From NCBI GenBank assembly GCA_013697915.1, contig JACCVY010000176.1, forward strand, positions 1 through 48,739: DNA of 48,739 nt, written 5' to 3'. The notes under the pieces are model-generated. The model saw nothing but the letters and a program-made list of their open reading frames with translations. It searched no databases and was not told the origin of the DNA. The translations under genes and the position numbers were made by a program. The DNA is from Blastocatellia bacterium. GTDB taxonomy: Bacteria; Acidobacteriota; Blastocatellia; Pyrinomonadales; Pyrinomonadaceae. The stretch's first letter is position 1; each line of letters opens with the position of its first letter. Below, in pieces: positions 9,934-17,400 of the stretch.

Positions 9934-10662
9934 ATGTCTTTCTCTAGAAAATGCGTTCCCTTCACGCCGTTTGAACGTGACCTCGCGAAGAGCACGGTCG
10001 CGTTGGTTACTGCCGGGGGCGTTCATTTAAAAAGTCAGGACCCGTTCAATATCGCTGATGAGCTGGGCGATCTGACTTACCGCATAATTCCGGAAGACGC
10101 TGATGCCGCTGACCTGATGGTTACCCATCATCATTACGACCACAGCGATGCAGACACGGACATCAACGTAGTTTTCCCCATTGATGCGCTTCGCGATCTT
10201 CAAGCCGAAGGTTTCGTGCAGGGCATCGCAAAGAAACATGTGGGCTACATGGGCTACACCATGCAGCTTAAAGCGATGTACGAAGGAACTGCGCGCGAAA
10301 TCGCCAACGAGATCGACAAAGGATCGCGCGCCGACGTCGTAGTTCTGACGGGTGGTTGACCAAGCGTTTGCCACCGCACGGTCGTCGCGGTTCAACGGGA
10401 GATTGAGATGAAAGGCATACCGACAGTTTTGATTACGGTAAGTCCTGAAGTTTCCGCGCAAATGCGCCCACCGCGCGCTCTGTACCCAAACGGATTCAAG
10501 ATCGGCAACAGTTTGGGGAAACCAAATATGCGGGCGCTCCAGTTAAAGGTGCTGCGCGATGCGTTATTGCTCCTAACCGAAAACACGCGACCTGGGACGA
10601 TTACCACCCGCGACTACCCGGAGTACGGTGAATATCATGAACCTCAGCGAGTGAAATCCTAG
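9934..10662 (+). CDS. GrdB/PrdB-family selenoprotein with in-frame TGA (selenocysteine)
   Basis: Member of the glycine/sarcosine/betaine/D-proline reductase selenoprotein B family (PF07355-like); the exact substrate is unknown. The frame from ATG 9934 meets TGA at 10357-10359 (codon 142) and continues to TAG 10660-10662 (242 codons). The first part has VALVTAGGVHLKSQDPF, LMVTHHHYDHSDADTDINVVFP and ADVVVLTGG. The part after the TGA reads PSVCHRTVVAVQREIEMKG then IPTVLITVSPE, so the motif is TGG-U-PSVC, the place where the family carries Sec or Cys before a second cysteine. At 242 residues it is shorter than clostridial GrdB (about 430), and no GrdA/C/D/E partners are nearby, so it is an orphan relative rather than a glycine reductase. 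No clear ribosome site precedes ATG 9934, which abuts the repeat. It probably follows the peroxiredoxin in one transcript. Confidence 0.87.
10374..10390 (+). promoter_or_regulatory. Candidate SECIS hairpin with GGTC loop
   Basis: Starting 15 nt after the UGA: CCGCAC (10374-10379), loop GGTC (10380-10383), GT, a bulged C (10386) and GCGG (10387-10390), giving 6 bp with one bulge. The GGUC apical loop is the one known for the E. coli fdhF SECIS, though there the bulge is on the 5' side. The distance from the UGA fits bacterial SECIS elements. Confidence 0.55.
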
Positions 10663-10720
10663 TTTCAAGTTTCGAGTTAAGACCTCTCAACTTGAGACTT
10701 GAAACTTGAAAGCTGAAACT
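10662..10720. repeat. Word-repeat arms (TTTCAAGTTTCGAG type)
   Basis: The left arm 10662-10680 (GTTTCAAGTTTCGAGTTAA) faces the right arm 10687-10720 built from CAACTTGAGACTTGAAACTTG units. The arms are reverse complements with only about 6 bp between them. The element fills the gap before pfkA. Confidence 0.75.
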
Positions 10721-10730
10721 TTATTAAGTT

Positions 10731-11876
10731 ATGCCTGACACAATTGGAATTTTAACCGGCGGCGGGGATGCTCCTGGACTGAACGCTGTCATTCGCGCGG
10801 TCGTCACTACTGCGATCGGGCAATACGGCATAAGAGTCATCGGCATCGAGGATGGCTTTGAAGGATTGCTAGGCGACACTCATACGCGCGAATTGACGAC
10901 GGCAGACGTCAGGGGGTTGCTGCCGCGCGGTGGCACCATTCTCGGAACGCGCAATCGCGGCAGGTTTGTCGAGCGAAGTGCGAACGGAGCGGCGATAAAG
11001 GTTGAGGGCCTTTACCACGAAGCAACTGACAACTTGCGGCGCTTGGGGATCGACGCACTGGTCGTACTGGGCGGCGAAGGCACCTTAGCGATCGCCCAGG
11101 AGTTCGGCAGGTTCGGGATTCCAGTCGTCGGTGTTCCCAAGACGATTGACAATGATCTCGCTTGTACTGAACTCACCTTCGGTTTTATCACGGCCTTGGA
11201 CATCGCCACGGATGCGCTTGATCGACTTCACACTACGGCAGAGTCACACGACCGCGTGATGATCCTGGAAGTAATGGGTCGTAACACTGGTTGGATTGCT
11301 TTACACTCAGGTATCGCCGGCGGCGCGGACGTTATTTTAATTCCAGAGATTCCTTTCACAATGCAGTCGGTGGCCGACCGAATTCGGGCGCGCGACGAGG
11401 CGGGTTCTAACTTTAGTATTATTGTGGCCGCTGAAGGCGCAGTCGAGACCGGGCATGACCTGATTTATCAGGACACGGGCGACCCCCATCATGCGCCGCG
11501 TTTGGGGGGCATCGGCGCGTACTGCCAAAGGAATTTGGAGGAGCTTACCGGAAAGGAAACGCGCACCGTCGTGCTCGGCCACCTGCAACGCGGCGGCAGA
11601 CCAAATGCTTTCGATCGCATGTTGGCGACAAATTATGGCACTTGTGCTGTACGTGCGGTGGTCGAAGGCAAGAGCGGTGTGATGGTAGCTCTCCAGGCCG
11701 GAGACGTGATTACGGTTCCCATTCACCAGGCCATTGCCAACGTAAAAACGGTGCCGCCGAATGGTCAACTGGTGCGCACCGCGCGCGACACTGGTATTTC
11801 CTTTGGCGCACCTGACGAAGCGCAACATCATCGCCCCACCAGCAAGAGTGGCGAAACTGTTTCTGCTTGCGGCTAA
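10731..11876 (+). CDS. pfkA: 6-phosphofructokinase
   Basis: Phosphorylates fructose-6-phosphate to fructose-1,6-bisphosphate, the committed step of glycolysis, in the cytoplasm. Family motifs are GGGDAPGLN (residues 10-18), GGEGT (114-118), PKTIDND (136-142, catalytic Asp140), MGRNTGWIA and GHLQRGG. Glu116-Gly117 replaces the Asp-Gly of E. coli PfkA; Gly at the second position is the ATP-type signature, while Lys137 in PKTIDND is seen in PPi-using and 'group III' enzymes. ATP use is therefore likely but not certain. At 381 residues it has a C-terminal extension of about 50 relative to E. coli (320). ATG 10731 lies just after a word repeat, with no strong ribosome site. The greA-like gene follows after 27 bp. 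Confidence 0.93.
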   Translation: MPDTIGILTGGGDAPGLNAVIRAVVTTAIGQYGIRVIGIEDGFEGLLGDTHTRELTTADVRGLLPRGGTILGTRNRGRFVERSANGAAIKVEGLYHEATDNLRRLGIDALVVLGGEGTLAIAQEFGRFGIPVVGVPKTIDNDLACTELTFGFITALDIATDALDRLHTTAESHDRVMILEVMGRNTGWIALHSGIAGGADVILIPEIPFTMQSVADRIRARDEAGSNFSIIVAAEGAVETGHDLIYQDTGDPHHAPRLGGIGAYCQRNLEELTGKETRTVVLGHLQRGGRPNAFDRMLATNYGTCAVRAVVEGKSGVMVALQAGDVITVPIHQAIANVKTVPPNGQLVRTARDTGISFGAPDEAQHHRPTSKSGETVSACG

Positions 11877-11903
11877 GCAGCAACGATAAGTTGAGCAAAA
11901 AAA

Positions 11904-12386
11904 TTGTCAGTAGAAATTAAGCAAAAACTACAGGGCGAACTCGATGAACTCGAATCCGAGTTGCGAGTTCATCTACCCAAGGAAATCAAGCGGGCGCTGG
12001 AGTTTGGGGATTTGCGCGAAAACTCGGAATATCGCGCGGCCCTCGATCGGCAAAACGTGGTGAAGGCCCGCATTGTTGAGTTGCGCCAGCGCATAAGTGA
12101 GATCGCTTCGATCGACCTTTCAAAGATATCGCGCGACAAGGCGGGGTATGGTTCGACACTTGTTCTGTTCGATGCTGAGAAGGATGAAGAGGTAACTTAC
12201 CGCCTGGTCACGCCCGAAGAGAGCGATCCGCAGAACGGTCTAATCTCCACCACCTCGCCCGTGGGCAAAAGCTTGATGGGCAAAGAAAAAGGCGACGAAG
12301 TTGTAGTGCGCACTCCCGCCGGCGCGCGAAATTTTGAAGTGAGACACCTGACCACAATTCATACTGAGATGGAGAACAAAAGTTGA
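11904..12386 (+). CDS. greA: GreA-type transcription elongation factor
   Basis: Binds the RNA polymerase secondary channel and stimulates cleavage of backtracked RNA. The 160 residues match the usual length (about 158). An N-terminal coiled coil has the acidic tip signature FGDLRENSEYRAA (Asp and Glu that act at the active site). The C-terminal FKBP-like domain includes TYRLVTPEESDP and ISTTSPVGKSLMGKEKGDEV, both family hallmarks. The start is taken at TTG 11904, the only sensible start before the coiled coil; its ribosome site is weak. It is probably co-transcribed with pfkA (27 bp gap). GreB cannot be excluded, but the sequence is closer to GreA. Confidence 0.92.
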   Translation: MSVEIKQKLQGELDELESELRVHLPKEIKRALEFGDLRENSEYRAALDRQNVVKARIVELRQRISEIASIDLSKISRDKAGYGSTLVLFDAEKDEEVTYRLVTPEESDPQNGLISTTSPVGKSLMGKEKGDEVVVRTPAGARNFEVRHLTTIHTEMENKS

Positions 12387-12438
12387 CTGGCCTCGGCTGC
12401 TTAAGGCTAGTTCCTACCAAGGTTCCTTTTCCAAAAAC

Positions 12439-12467
12439 TTGACGCTCGTTTCACCTGTTCCTACAAT
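12439..12467 (+). promoter_or_regulatory. Sigma-70 promoter upstream of the CDP-alcohol transferase gene
   Basis: TTGACG at 12439-12444, exactly 17 nt, then TACAAT at 12462-12467. Both boxes match 5 of 6 consensus bases. The predicted start is about 70 nt before ATG 12544. Confidence 0.65.
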
Positions 12468-12543
12468 CCGCCTTTTGCTTACGAAAAGCTTTAATGTTCG
12501 TGCAGGATTAGGCATAATCTTCCTCCGGAGAATCTGACCAGAA

Positions 12544-13263
12544 ATGTTTGTGAACGGTATTGGCCGCGGCGCGCAGAGAATCATTGATGCGATGGTGCGC
12601 TGGCTTGCCTATGGCCACATCAACCCAAACTTTCTGACTGTAATTGGAGTCGCTATAAATGTCGGTTGCGGGCTGCTCTTCGGACTTGGATATTTTTTCT
12701 CAGCAGGCGTAGTTCTCATTATCGCCAATCTTTTTGACATGCTCGACGGGCAGGTGGCGCGGCTTTCGGGCCGGGTAACCCGGTTCGGCGGCTTCCTGGA
12801 TTCATCGCTCGATCGGCTTTCCGACATGGTCATATTTGTCGGACTAATGGTTTTTTACGCCCGCGACACTCAGTTCCACTCAACTCTTAACGTTTTTCTT
12901 GCGGGCGCAGGACTAATGGGGGCGGTTATGGTAAGCTACGCGAGCGCCCGGGCGGAGAGTCTGATTCCGAAGTGTGATGTTGGTTTCCTGCGCCGTCCCG
13001 AGCGAGTGGTTCTTTTCATCATCGGCGCCCTAAGCACTCATGCTGGTTCGACCAACTTCTTCGCTAATCGAATGCCGGCTGTCCTTTGGGTACTTGCGGT
13101 CGGTTCCTATTGGACCTTCGCACACCGCATGTATCACACCTGGTATGAGTTGAACAAAGTATCGAATGATTCTGTAACTGACGAATCGCAACCGTCTATT
13201 TCAGCATCAAACCCCGGGCCTGAACGACGAGCTGATCAACCACTGGTACATAAGGCTGGTTAA
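12544..13263 (+). CDS. CDP-alcohol phosphatidyltransferase
   Basis: Integral membrane enzyme of phospholipid headgroup synthesis: it transfers a phosphatidyl group from a CDP-activated lipid to an alcohol, releasing CMP. The full catalytic motif is present: D65xxD68G69xxA72R73, Gly82, D86xxxD90 (DMLDGQVARL, GGFLDSSLDRLSD). Several hydrophobic segments surround it (about 30-65, 95-115, 120-140, 155-170, 180-195). At 239 residues it fits the PgsA/PssA/PIP-synthase superfamily, but the alcohol acceptor cannot be told from sequence, so no symbol is given. ATG 12544 is preceded by CTCCGGAG. The hydrophilic C-terminal tail looks poorly conserved. Confidence 0.9.
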   Translation: MFVNGIGRGAQRIIDAMVRWLAYGHINPNFLTVIGVAINVGCGLLFGLGYFFSAGVVLIIANLFDMLDGQVARLSGRVTRFGGFLDSSLDRLSDMVIFVGLMVFYARDTQFHSTLNVFLAGAGLMGAVMVSYASARAESLIPKCDVGFLRRPERVVLFIIGALSTHAGSTNFFANRMPAVLWVLAVGSYWTFAHRMYHTWYELNKVSNDSVTDESQPSISASNPGPERRADQPLVHKAG

Positions 13264-13321
13264 CCGTCAACCCGACAACAACGAACTTCTTCCAGTAATA
13301 ATTATTGAGGACAAAACACCC

Positions 13322-14260
13322 GTGACAATCTGCCCCTGCTGCGGTTTTAAATCTGATGTGGAACTGAGTGCTGGCTGCGCTGCTTGCGGCGCCTGCCCTG
13401 TCGGCGAAGCGCTCCCCAGACCCGAGCACGAACTTCCTTCCTATGGCCGCTCGCTGGTGCTGTCCGTTATGGGAAGCTTGCTGGTGCTGGTGTTCGCGAC
13501 GCAAACATTCGTTGCCCTGACCCAGTTTTCTGCCCGCGGCGCTAAATCTAATTTCGCGTTCTTGTCGATGATCCCTTTCGATTTATCGTCATGGCTCGCC
13601 GCCGGTGAATCGGCCGCCTGGCGCCTGAAATGGGTGGCGTTTCCAGTTGCGATTTTTGTGCTGTGGTTTGGCCGGAAATTGTATCGTTCAATTGCTGCTT
13701 CGCCTGATCGCTTTTGCGGTCAGCGCTATGCCCGTCGCGGTTTATTCGCGTCCGCAGGCGTGCCGCTATTGATTTTGATCCTGATTGGGATAACGGTGCC
13801 GGAACGTCTGCGAAATCGCCAGCTCGGCATCGAGGCCGGTTTAAACGCCCAAGCGCGCCGTATCGATCGCGCACTTGATGAATATCACGCCACTTTCGGA
13901 ACCTTGCCGGACAACATAGGTGATTTGAACCGTCTTCCGGACGCGGACCACTCACTCGCGACGGCGCTGCGGAATCTTGATGTTTCCGGATATCGGCCCA
14001 GCACAGACCTGGCAGCCGTGCCGAAGCAAAAACCACGAACGTTGCGGGGCGCTGTCATTCGCAACGTGTCCAGCAGCGGTGCAGACGATGCAATTCCGGA
14101 ACCGCTCTCCTTTACAAATTACGAGTTGCTCCTGCCAGGTGCGGATAAACAATTGGGCACTGAAGACGATCTAATTCTGCGCGACGGCATAGTTGGCAAA
14201 GCATCAGAAACACGCCGGCGCCTTGGCAGCACTACTTTAATTAAGACTTCAAAACGATAA
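13322..14260 (+). CDS. Zinc-ribbon membrane protein with pseudopilin-like C-terminus
   Basis: 312 residues, no named function. The N-terminus has two CxxC pairs (CPCCGFKSD, CAACGACP) forming a probable zinc ribbon. Three hydrophobic segments follow: about 46-67 (LVLSVMGSLLVLVFATQTF), 105-122 (VAFPVAIFVLWF) and 140-158 (VPLLILILIGITVP). The last leads into a helix and a soluble part (IDRALDEYHATFGTLPDNI, LLLPGADKQLGTEDDL) that resembles type II secretion GspG-like pseudopilins. GTG 13322 is chosen because GAGG lies about 12 nt upstream and it begins just before the zinc ribbon. It follows the phosphatidyltransferase by 58 bp, and a strong terminator ends the unit. Confidence 0.75.
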   Translation: MTICPCCGFKSDVELSAGCAACGACPVGEALPRPEHELPSYGRSLVLSVMGSLLVLVFATQTFVALTQFSARGAKSNFAFLSMIPFDLSSWLAAGESAAWRLKWVAFPVAIFVLWFGRKLYRSIAASPDRFCGQRYARRGLFASAGVPLLILILIGITVPERLRNRQLGIEAGLNAQARRIDRALDEYHATFGTLPDNIGDLNRLPDADHSLATALRNLDVSGYRPSTDLAAVPKQKPRTLRGAVIRNVSSSGADDAIPEPLSFTNYELLLPGADKQLGTEDDLILRDGIVGKASETRRRLGSTTLIKTSKR

Positions 14261-14285
14261 GTTAACCATCGCAACCAATTTCGAA

Positions 14286-14313
14286 GGGCGGGCCTGCATG
14301 CCCGCCCTTTTTT
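14286..14313 (+). terminator. Rho-independent terminator
   Basis: GGGCGGGC (14286-14293), loop CTGCAT, GCCCGCCC (14300-14307), then six T. It is a perfect 8-bp GC stem, 25 bp after the zinc-ribbon gene. Confidence 0.93.
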
Positions 14314-14381
14314 GTGGACAACAAGAAGGGCGCGTTGCCCAACAACTAGAATTCCCTCCCGACAGCTTTCAATGATAATAA

Positions 14382-14417
14382 TCTTCTGACTTCTGTCTTC
14401 TGACTTCTGTCTTCTAA
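14382..14417. repeat. Direct word repeat (CTTCTGACTTCTGT type)
   Basis: About four copies of TCTTCTGACT/TCTTCTGTCT run right up to the accC start codon at 14421. No facing arm is visible. It occupies the position of the ribosome binding site, and no purine-rich Shine-Dalgarno is present there. Confidence 0.7.
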
Positions 14418-14420
14418 CGA

Positions 14421-15983
14421 ATGTTCCGAAAGATTCTAATTGCCAATCGCGGTGAGATCGCAGTGCGCATCATTCGCGCCTGTCGTGATCTAAACATTTC
14501 GCCGGTGGCAGTGTATTCCGACGCAGACACCGCCGCAGTTCACGTTTCACTGTGCGACGAAGCGGTTTGCATTGGACCCGCGCCTTCGGTTCAAAGTTAC
14601 CTCGACAGTGCAAAGATCATCAGCGCCGCAAAAAAAACAAACGCCGACGCGATTCATCCCGGCTATGGTTTTCTCGCCGAAAACGCGGACTTCGCGGCAG
14701 CCGTCGCCGCAGCGGGTTTGATCTTCATTGGCCCAGGCGTGGAAGCGATGCGCGTGATGGGTTCAAAGACAAGCGCTCGCAGTTCGGCGGTTGCAGCAGG
14801 CGTGCCGATTGTTCCCGGCACAGTTGCGCCCTTGAATTCTTTTGCCGAAGCAGAAGTAACTGCAAAACAGTTTGGTTATCCGGTAATGCTCAAGGCTTCC
14901 GCAGGTGGCGGCGGCAAGGGCATGAGACTGGTCATGTCCCCCGGTGAGCTGCGCTCGGCTTTCGACAATGCCAAATCGGAAGCAGCATCCGCGTTTGGCG
15001 ATTCCGCGGTGTACCTTGAAAAAGCGATTGAGCGGCCACGACACATTGAAATTCAGATTCTTGCCGACACACTCGGCAACGTGGCCCATCTGGGCGAACG
15101 CGAATGTTCCATTCAACGACGCCATCAAAAAGTTATCGAAGAGTGTCCATCTCCGATCAACGATGCTGGGCTGCGCAAACAGATGGGCGCGGCTGCCGTT
15201 AAGCTCGCGAAGGCGGTGAACTATGTAGGCGCAGGAACAGTTGAATTCCTGGTTGCCGACGTTACTCGCGAATTCTACTTCCTCGAGATGAATACACGTT
15301 TGCAGGTTGAGCATCCGGTTACCGAATTTGTAACGGGCATCGACATTGTGCGCGAACAGATCACTGTGGCTGATAGCGCGCCGCTTTCGTTTACCCAGGA
15401 TCAGGTTGAATGGCGTGGCCACGCAATCGAGTGCCGCGTCTACGCTGAAGATCCGGAAAACAATTTCTTTCCGTCACCCGGGAGGATTAGTCATCTGCGA
15501 GTACCAAACGGTCCGGGCATCCGCGATGACAGCGGCGTCGAACTGAATTCTGAAGTTTCTATCCACTACGATCCGATGATTTCCAAACTTTCGGCCTGGG
15601 GTCGCACGCGTGAAGAAGCCATCGACCGTTTGAGGCGCGCGCTCGATGAGTATGAAGTGGGCGGCATAAAGACGACGCTTCCCTTCTTCCGCGAAATTGT
15701 TCGCGACCAGGAATTCATCGCAGGAAAACTGGATACTGGGTTCATCGAGCGTTTCAATCAGCGACGCGTAAAAGATCGAGTGGCTGCACCCGACAAGGCT
15801 GCAGAGACGCAACAGGACATGGCGCTAATCGCCGCTGCCGTTCATTACGCGCGATTACAAAAAGAAGGCTCGTCTTCAGCGGGGATTCCGGTTGGTCAAA
15901 GTCGCTGGAAAATGTCGGGGAGGACAGCGGCGCTTGGGAGCAGAGCAAAGACAGGTCCGGGCCGAAAGAAGTTTGAAGACTAG
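14421..15983 (+). CDS. accC: Biotin carboxylase subunit of an acyl-CoA carboxylase
   Basis: ATP-dependent carboxylation of biotin on the carrier protein with bicarbonate, the first half-reaction of acetyl-, propionyl- or related acyl-CoA carboxylases. Motifs: start MFRKILIANRGEIAVRII, IHPGYGFLAEN, the ATP-grasp glycine loop KASAGGGGKGMRLV, ECSIQRRHQKVIEE and catalytic EMNTRLQVEHPVTE. It is 520 residues, about 70 longer than E. coli AccC; the tail (AALGSRAKTGPGRKK) looks like the remnant of a linker to a carrier domain. The carrier gene follows after only 9 bp, so this is a split alpha subunit. The true acyl-CoA cannot be told, because no carboxyltransferase gene is in view. Confidence 0.93.
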   Translation: MFRKILIANRGEIAVRIIRACRDLNISPVAVYSDADTAAVHVSLCDEAVCIGPAPSVQSYLDSAKIISAAKKTNADAIHPGYGFLAENADFAAAVAAAGLIFIGPGVEAMRVMGSKTSARSSAVAAGVPIVPGTVAPLNSFAEAEVTAKQFGYPVMLKASAGGGGKGMRLVMSPGELRSAFDNAKSEAASAFGDSAVYLEKAIERPRHIEIQILADTLGNVAHLGERECSIQRRHQKVIEECPSPINDAGLRKQMGAAAVKLAKAVNYVGAGTVEFLVADVTREFYFLEMNTRLQVEHPVTEFVTGIDIVREQITVADSAPLSFTQDQVEWRGHAIECRVYAEDPENNFFPSPGRISHLRVPNGPGIRDDSGVELNSEVSIHYDPMISKLSAWGRTREEAIDRLRRALDEYEVGGIKTTLPFFREIVRDQEFIAGKLDTGFIERFNQRRVKDRVAAPDKAAETQQDMALIAAAVHYARLQKEGSSSAGIPVGQSRWKMSGRTAALGSRAKTGPGRKKFED

Positions 15984-15992
15984 AGCTTTCGA

Positions 15993-16499
15993 ATGAAGTA
16001 CAAGGCACAAACAGCGAACAGCGAACACGCAATCTCATTGGATATTGCCGGTGGTTCCACGACTGCCGATATCGATGGGCGCCATTACAAAGTCGAGCTC
16101 CGCCAGCTAACGGCTGACGAGTATCTGCTAATTAACGGCTCGGATGTTTACAAGTGTCGCGTTGAAGGAAGGCATGGTTCGAATAATTCTTTTACGGTAG
16201 TTCTTGGTGGCACTAGTTATGACATCACAATAATAGATCCAAAGCGCTTGCGCAGTGCGCGAACTTCGGCCGCGCACGATCACGGTGCCGCGGAAATTAT
16301 TTCGCCGATGCCCGGCAAGGTTGTGCGCATTCTGGTCGAGGCTGGCGCCAGGGTTGAAGCAGGCGCAGGAATCATTGTCGTCGAGGCCATGAAGATGCAA
16401 AACGAAATGAAAGCGCCGAAAGCAGGCGTCGTCGTATCTGTCAACGCTGAATCGGGCGCGACCGTTAACGCCGGCGATGTCTTGGCGGTGATCGAATGA
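15993..16499 (+). CDS. Biotin carboxyl carrier protein
   Basis: Carries biotin between the carboxylase and carboxyltransferase sites. The C-terminal 70 residues form a biotinyl domain with VVEAMKMQNEM; the Lys of MKM is the biotinylation site. The earlier part (VELRQLTADEYLL, SFTVVLGGTSYDITII) resembles the BT/linker domain of acyl-CoA carboxylase alpha subunits rather than bacterial AccB, supporting an acyl-CoA carboxylase of propionyl or methylcrotonyl type, or pyruvate carboxylase-like. The N-terminus (AQTANSEHAIS) is encoded by an AACAGCGAAC word repeat (16005-16023). A tight operon with accC (9 bp) and the HAD gene downstream. Confidence 0.9.
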   Translation: MKYKAQTANSEHAISLDIAGGSTTADIDGRHYKVELRQLTADEYLLINGSDVYKCRVEGRHGSNNSFTVVLGGTSYDITIIDPKRLRSARTSAAHDHGAAEIISPMPGKVVRILVEAGARVEAGAGIIVVEAMKMQNEMKAPKAGVVVSVNAESGATVNAGDVLAVIE

Positions 16500-16500
16500 C

Positions 16501-16655
16501 GGAGAAACGGTGAGGGAGAGATAGGGAGACGGGGAGATAACATGGCGAAGACAAAGTCGAACGGGCACCCAACAGTTCCCGCATCTCCGCGTCCCCCAGT
16601 CTCCGAGTCTTCGCATCCCCGCGTCTCCCCTTCTCCGGCTCTCCCCATCTCCGAC
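16501..16655. repeat. Facing word-repeat arms (GGGAGACGGGGAG type), partly coding
   Basis: Arm one, 16501-16539, repeats GGTGAGGGAGA/TAGGGAGACGGGGAG. Arm two, 16578-16655, repeats the complement (CGCGTCCCCCAGTCTCCGAG, GCGTCTCCCCTTCTCC, CTCTCCCCATCTCCG). The arms flank ATG 16542, and the second arm is translated as the HAD protein's N-terminus. Confidence 0.8.
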
Positions 16656-17360
16656 TGTCGCATCCTCCTCTGGGACATCGACGGCACGCTGATGCGCTCC
16701 ACGCGCGCCGGCTCATTCAAGGACTACACCATTCCCATGCTGGAAGAAGTTTTCGGAACCGCAGGACGTTTACCGGAAATGAAAGTTTCGGGCATGACCG
16801 ACTTGCAGATCGTCGGCGAGGCTTTAAAACACAAAGGCTTCACTCATGAACACATTCGCGAGCGCGTGCATGAATTGCGCGAGAGCTACATGAAAGCGAT
16901 GCGAAAATTTACGGGCAATGGAGATGAAGTTTTCGAAGTTTTGCCGGGAGTGCGCACGGCGCTGCAAGCCGTACATGATCATCCGCGTTATCAATCGGCA
17001 TTAGTAACCGGCAATATCGAGCCGGCCGCGTGGTTGAAAATGGAGATTGCCGGGTTGTCAGAATTCTTCACTTTGCCAGGCGCGTTTGGCGATGAATCGC
17101 ACGACCGCCGCGATCTTCCAGCGCTCGCAGCCGAACGAATCCGCAGACATCTGCAAATGGATCTCGCGCCCGAACAATTCATCGTCATCGGCGACACGCC
17201 CAACGACATCGAATGCGCCAAACACTTTGGGGCGCGCTCGCTGGCGGTGGATACGGGCCGCTTTTATGAAATAGAAGATTTAGTTGCCTGCGAACCCGAC
17301 GCGTTGCTGCCTGACCTCACAGATATTGATCTCCTAATGCAAACACTCGGTAACTTGTAG
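16542..17360 (+). CDS. HAD-superfamily hydrolase
   Basis: Haloacid dehalogenase-type phosphatase (phosphoglycolate phosphatase-like or nucleotidase); substrate unknown. Motif I is WDIDGTL (Asp nucleophile and general acid), motif II lies at SALVTGN, and motif IV is IVIGDTPNDIECAKHFGA, with an alpha-helical cap between I and II. Of 272 residues, the first 43 (from MAKTKSNGHPTVPASP to ISDC) are Pro/Ser-rich and encoded by a word-repeat arm. No in-frame start exists between the repeat and the catalytic core, so translation must begin in or before it. The core alone (about 230) matches the family length, so the leader is an acquired extension. It follows the biotin carrier gene by 42 bp. Confidence 0.85.
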   Translation: MAKTKSNGHPTVPASPRPPVSESSHPRVSPSPALPISDCRILLWDIDGTLMRSTRAGSFKDYTIPMLEEVFGTAGRLPEMKVSGMTDLQIVGEALKHKGFTHEHIRERVHELRESYMKAMRKFTGNGDEVFEVLPGVRTALQAVHDHPRYQSALVTGNIEPAAWLKMEIAGLSEFFTLPGAFGDESHDRRDLPALAAERIRRHLQMDLAPEQFIVIGDTPNDIECAKHFGARSLAVDTGRFYEIEDLVACEPDALLPDLTDIDLLMQTLGNL

Positions 17361-17400
17361 TGCTAGCAAAGTCCAGACTGACGCGCTCAAGGAATTCGCT

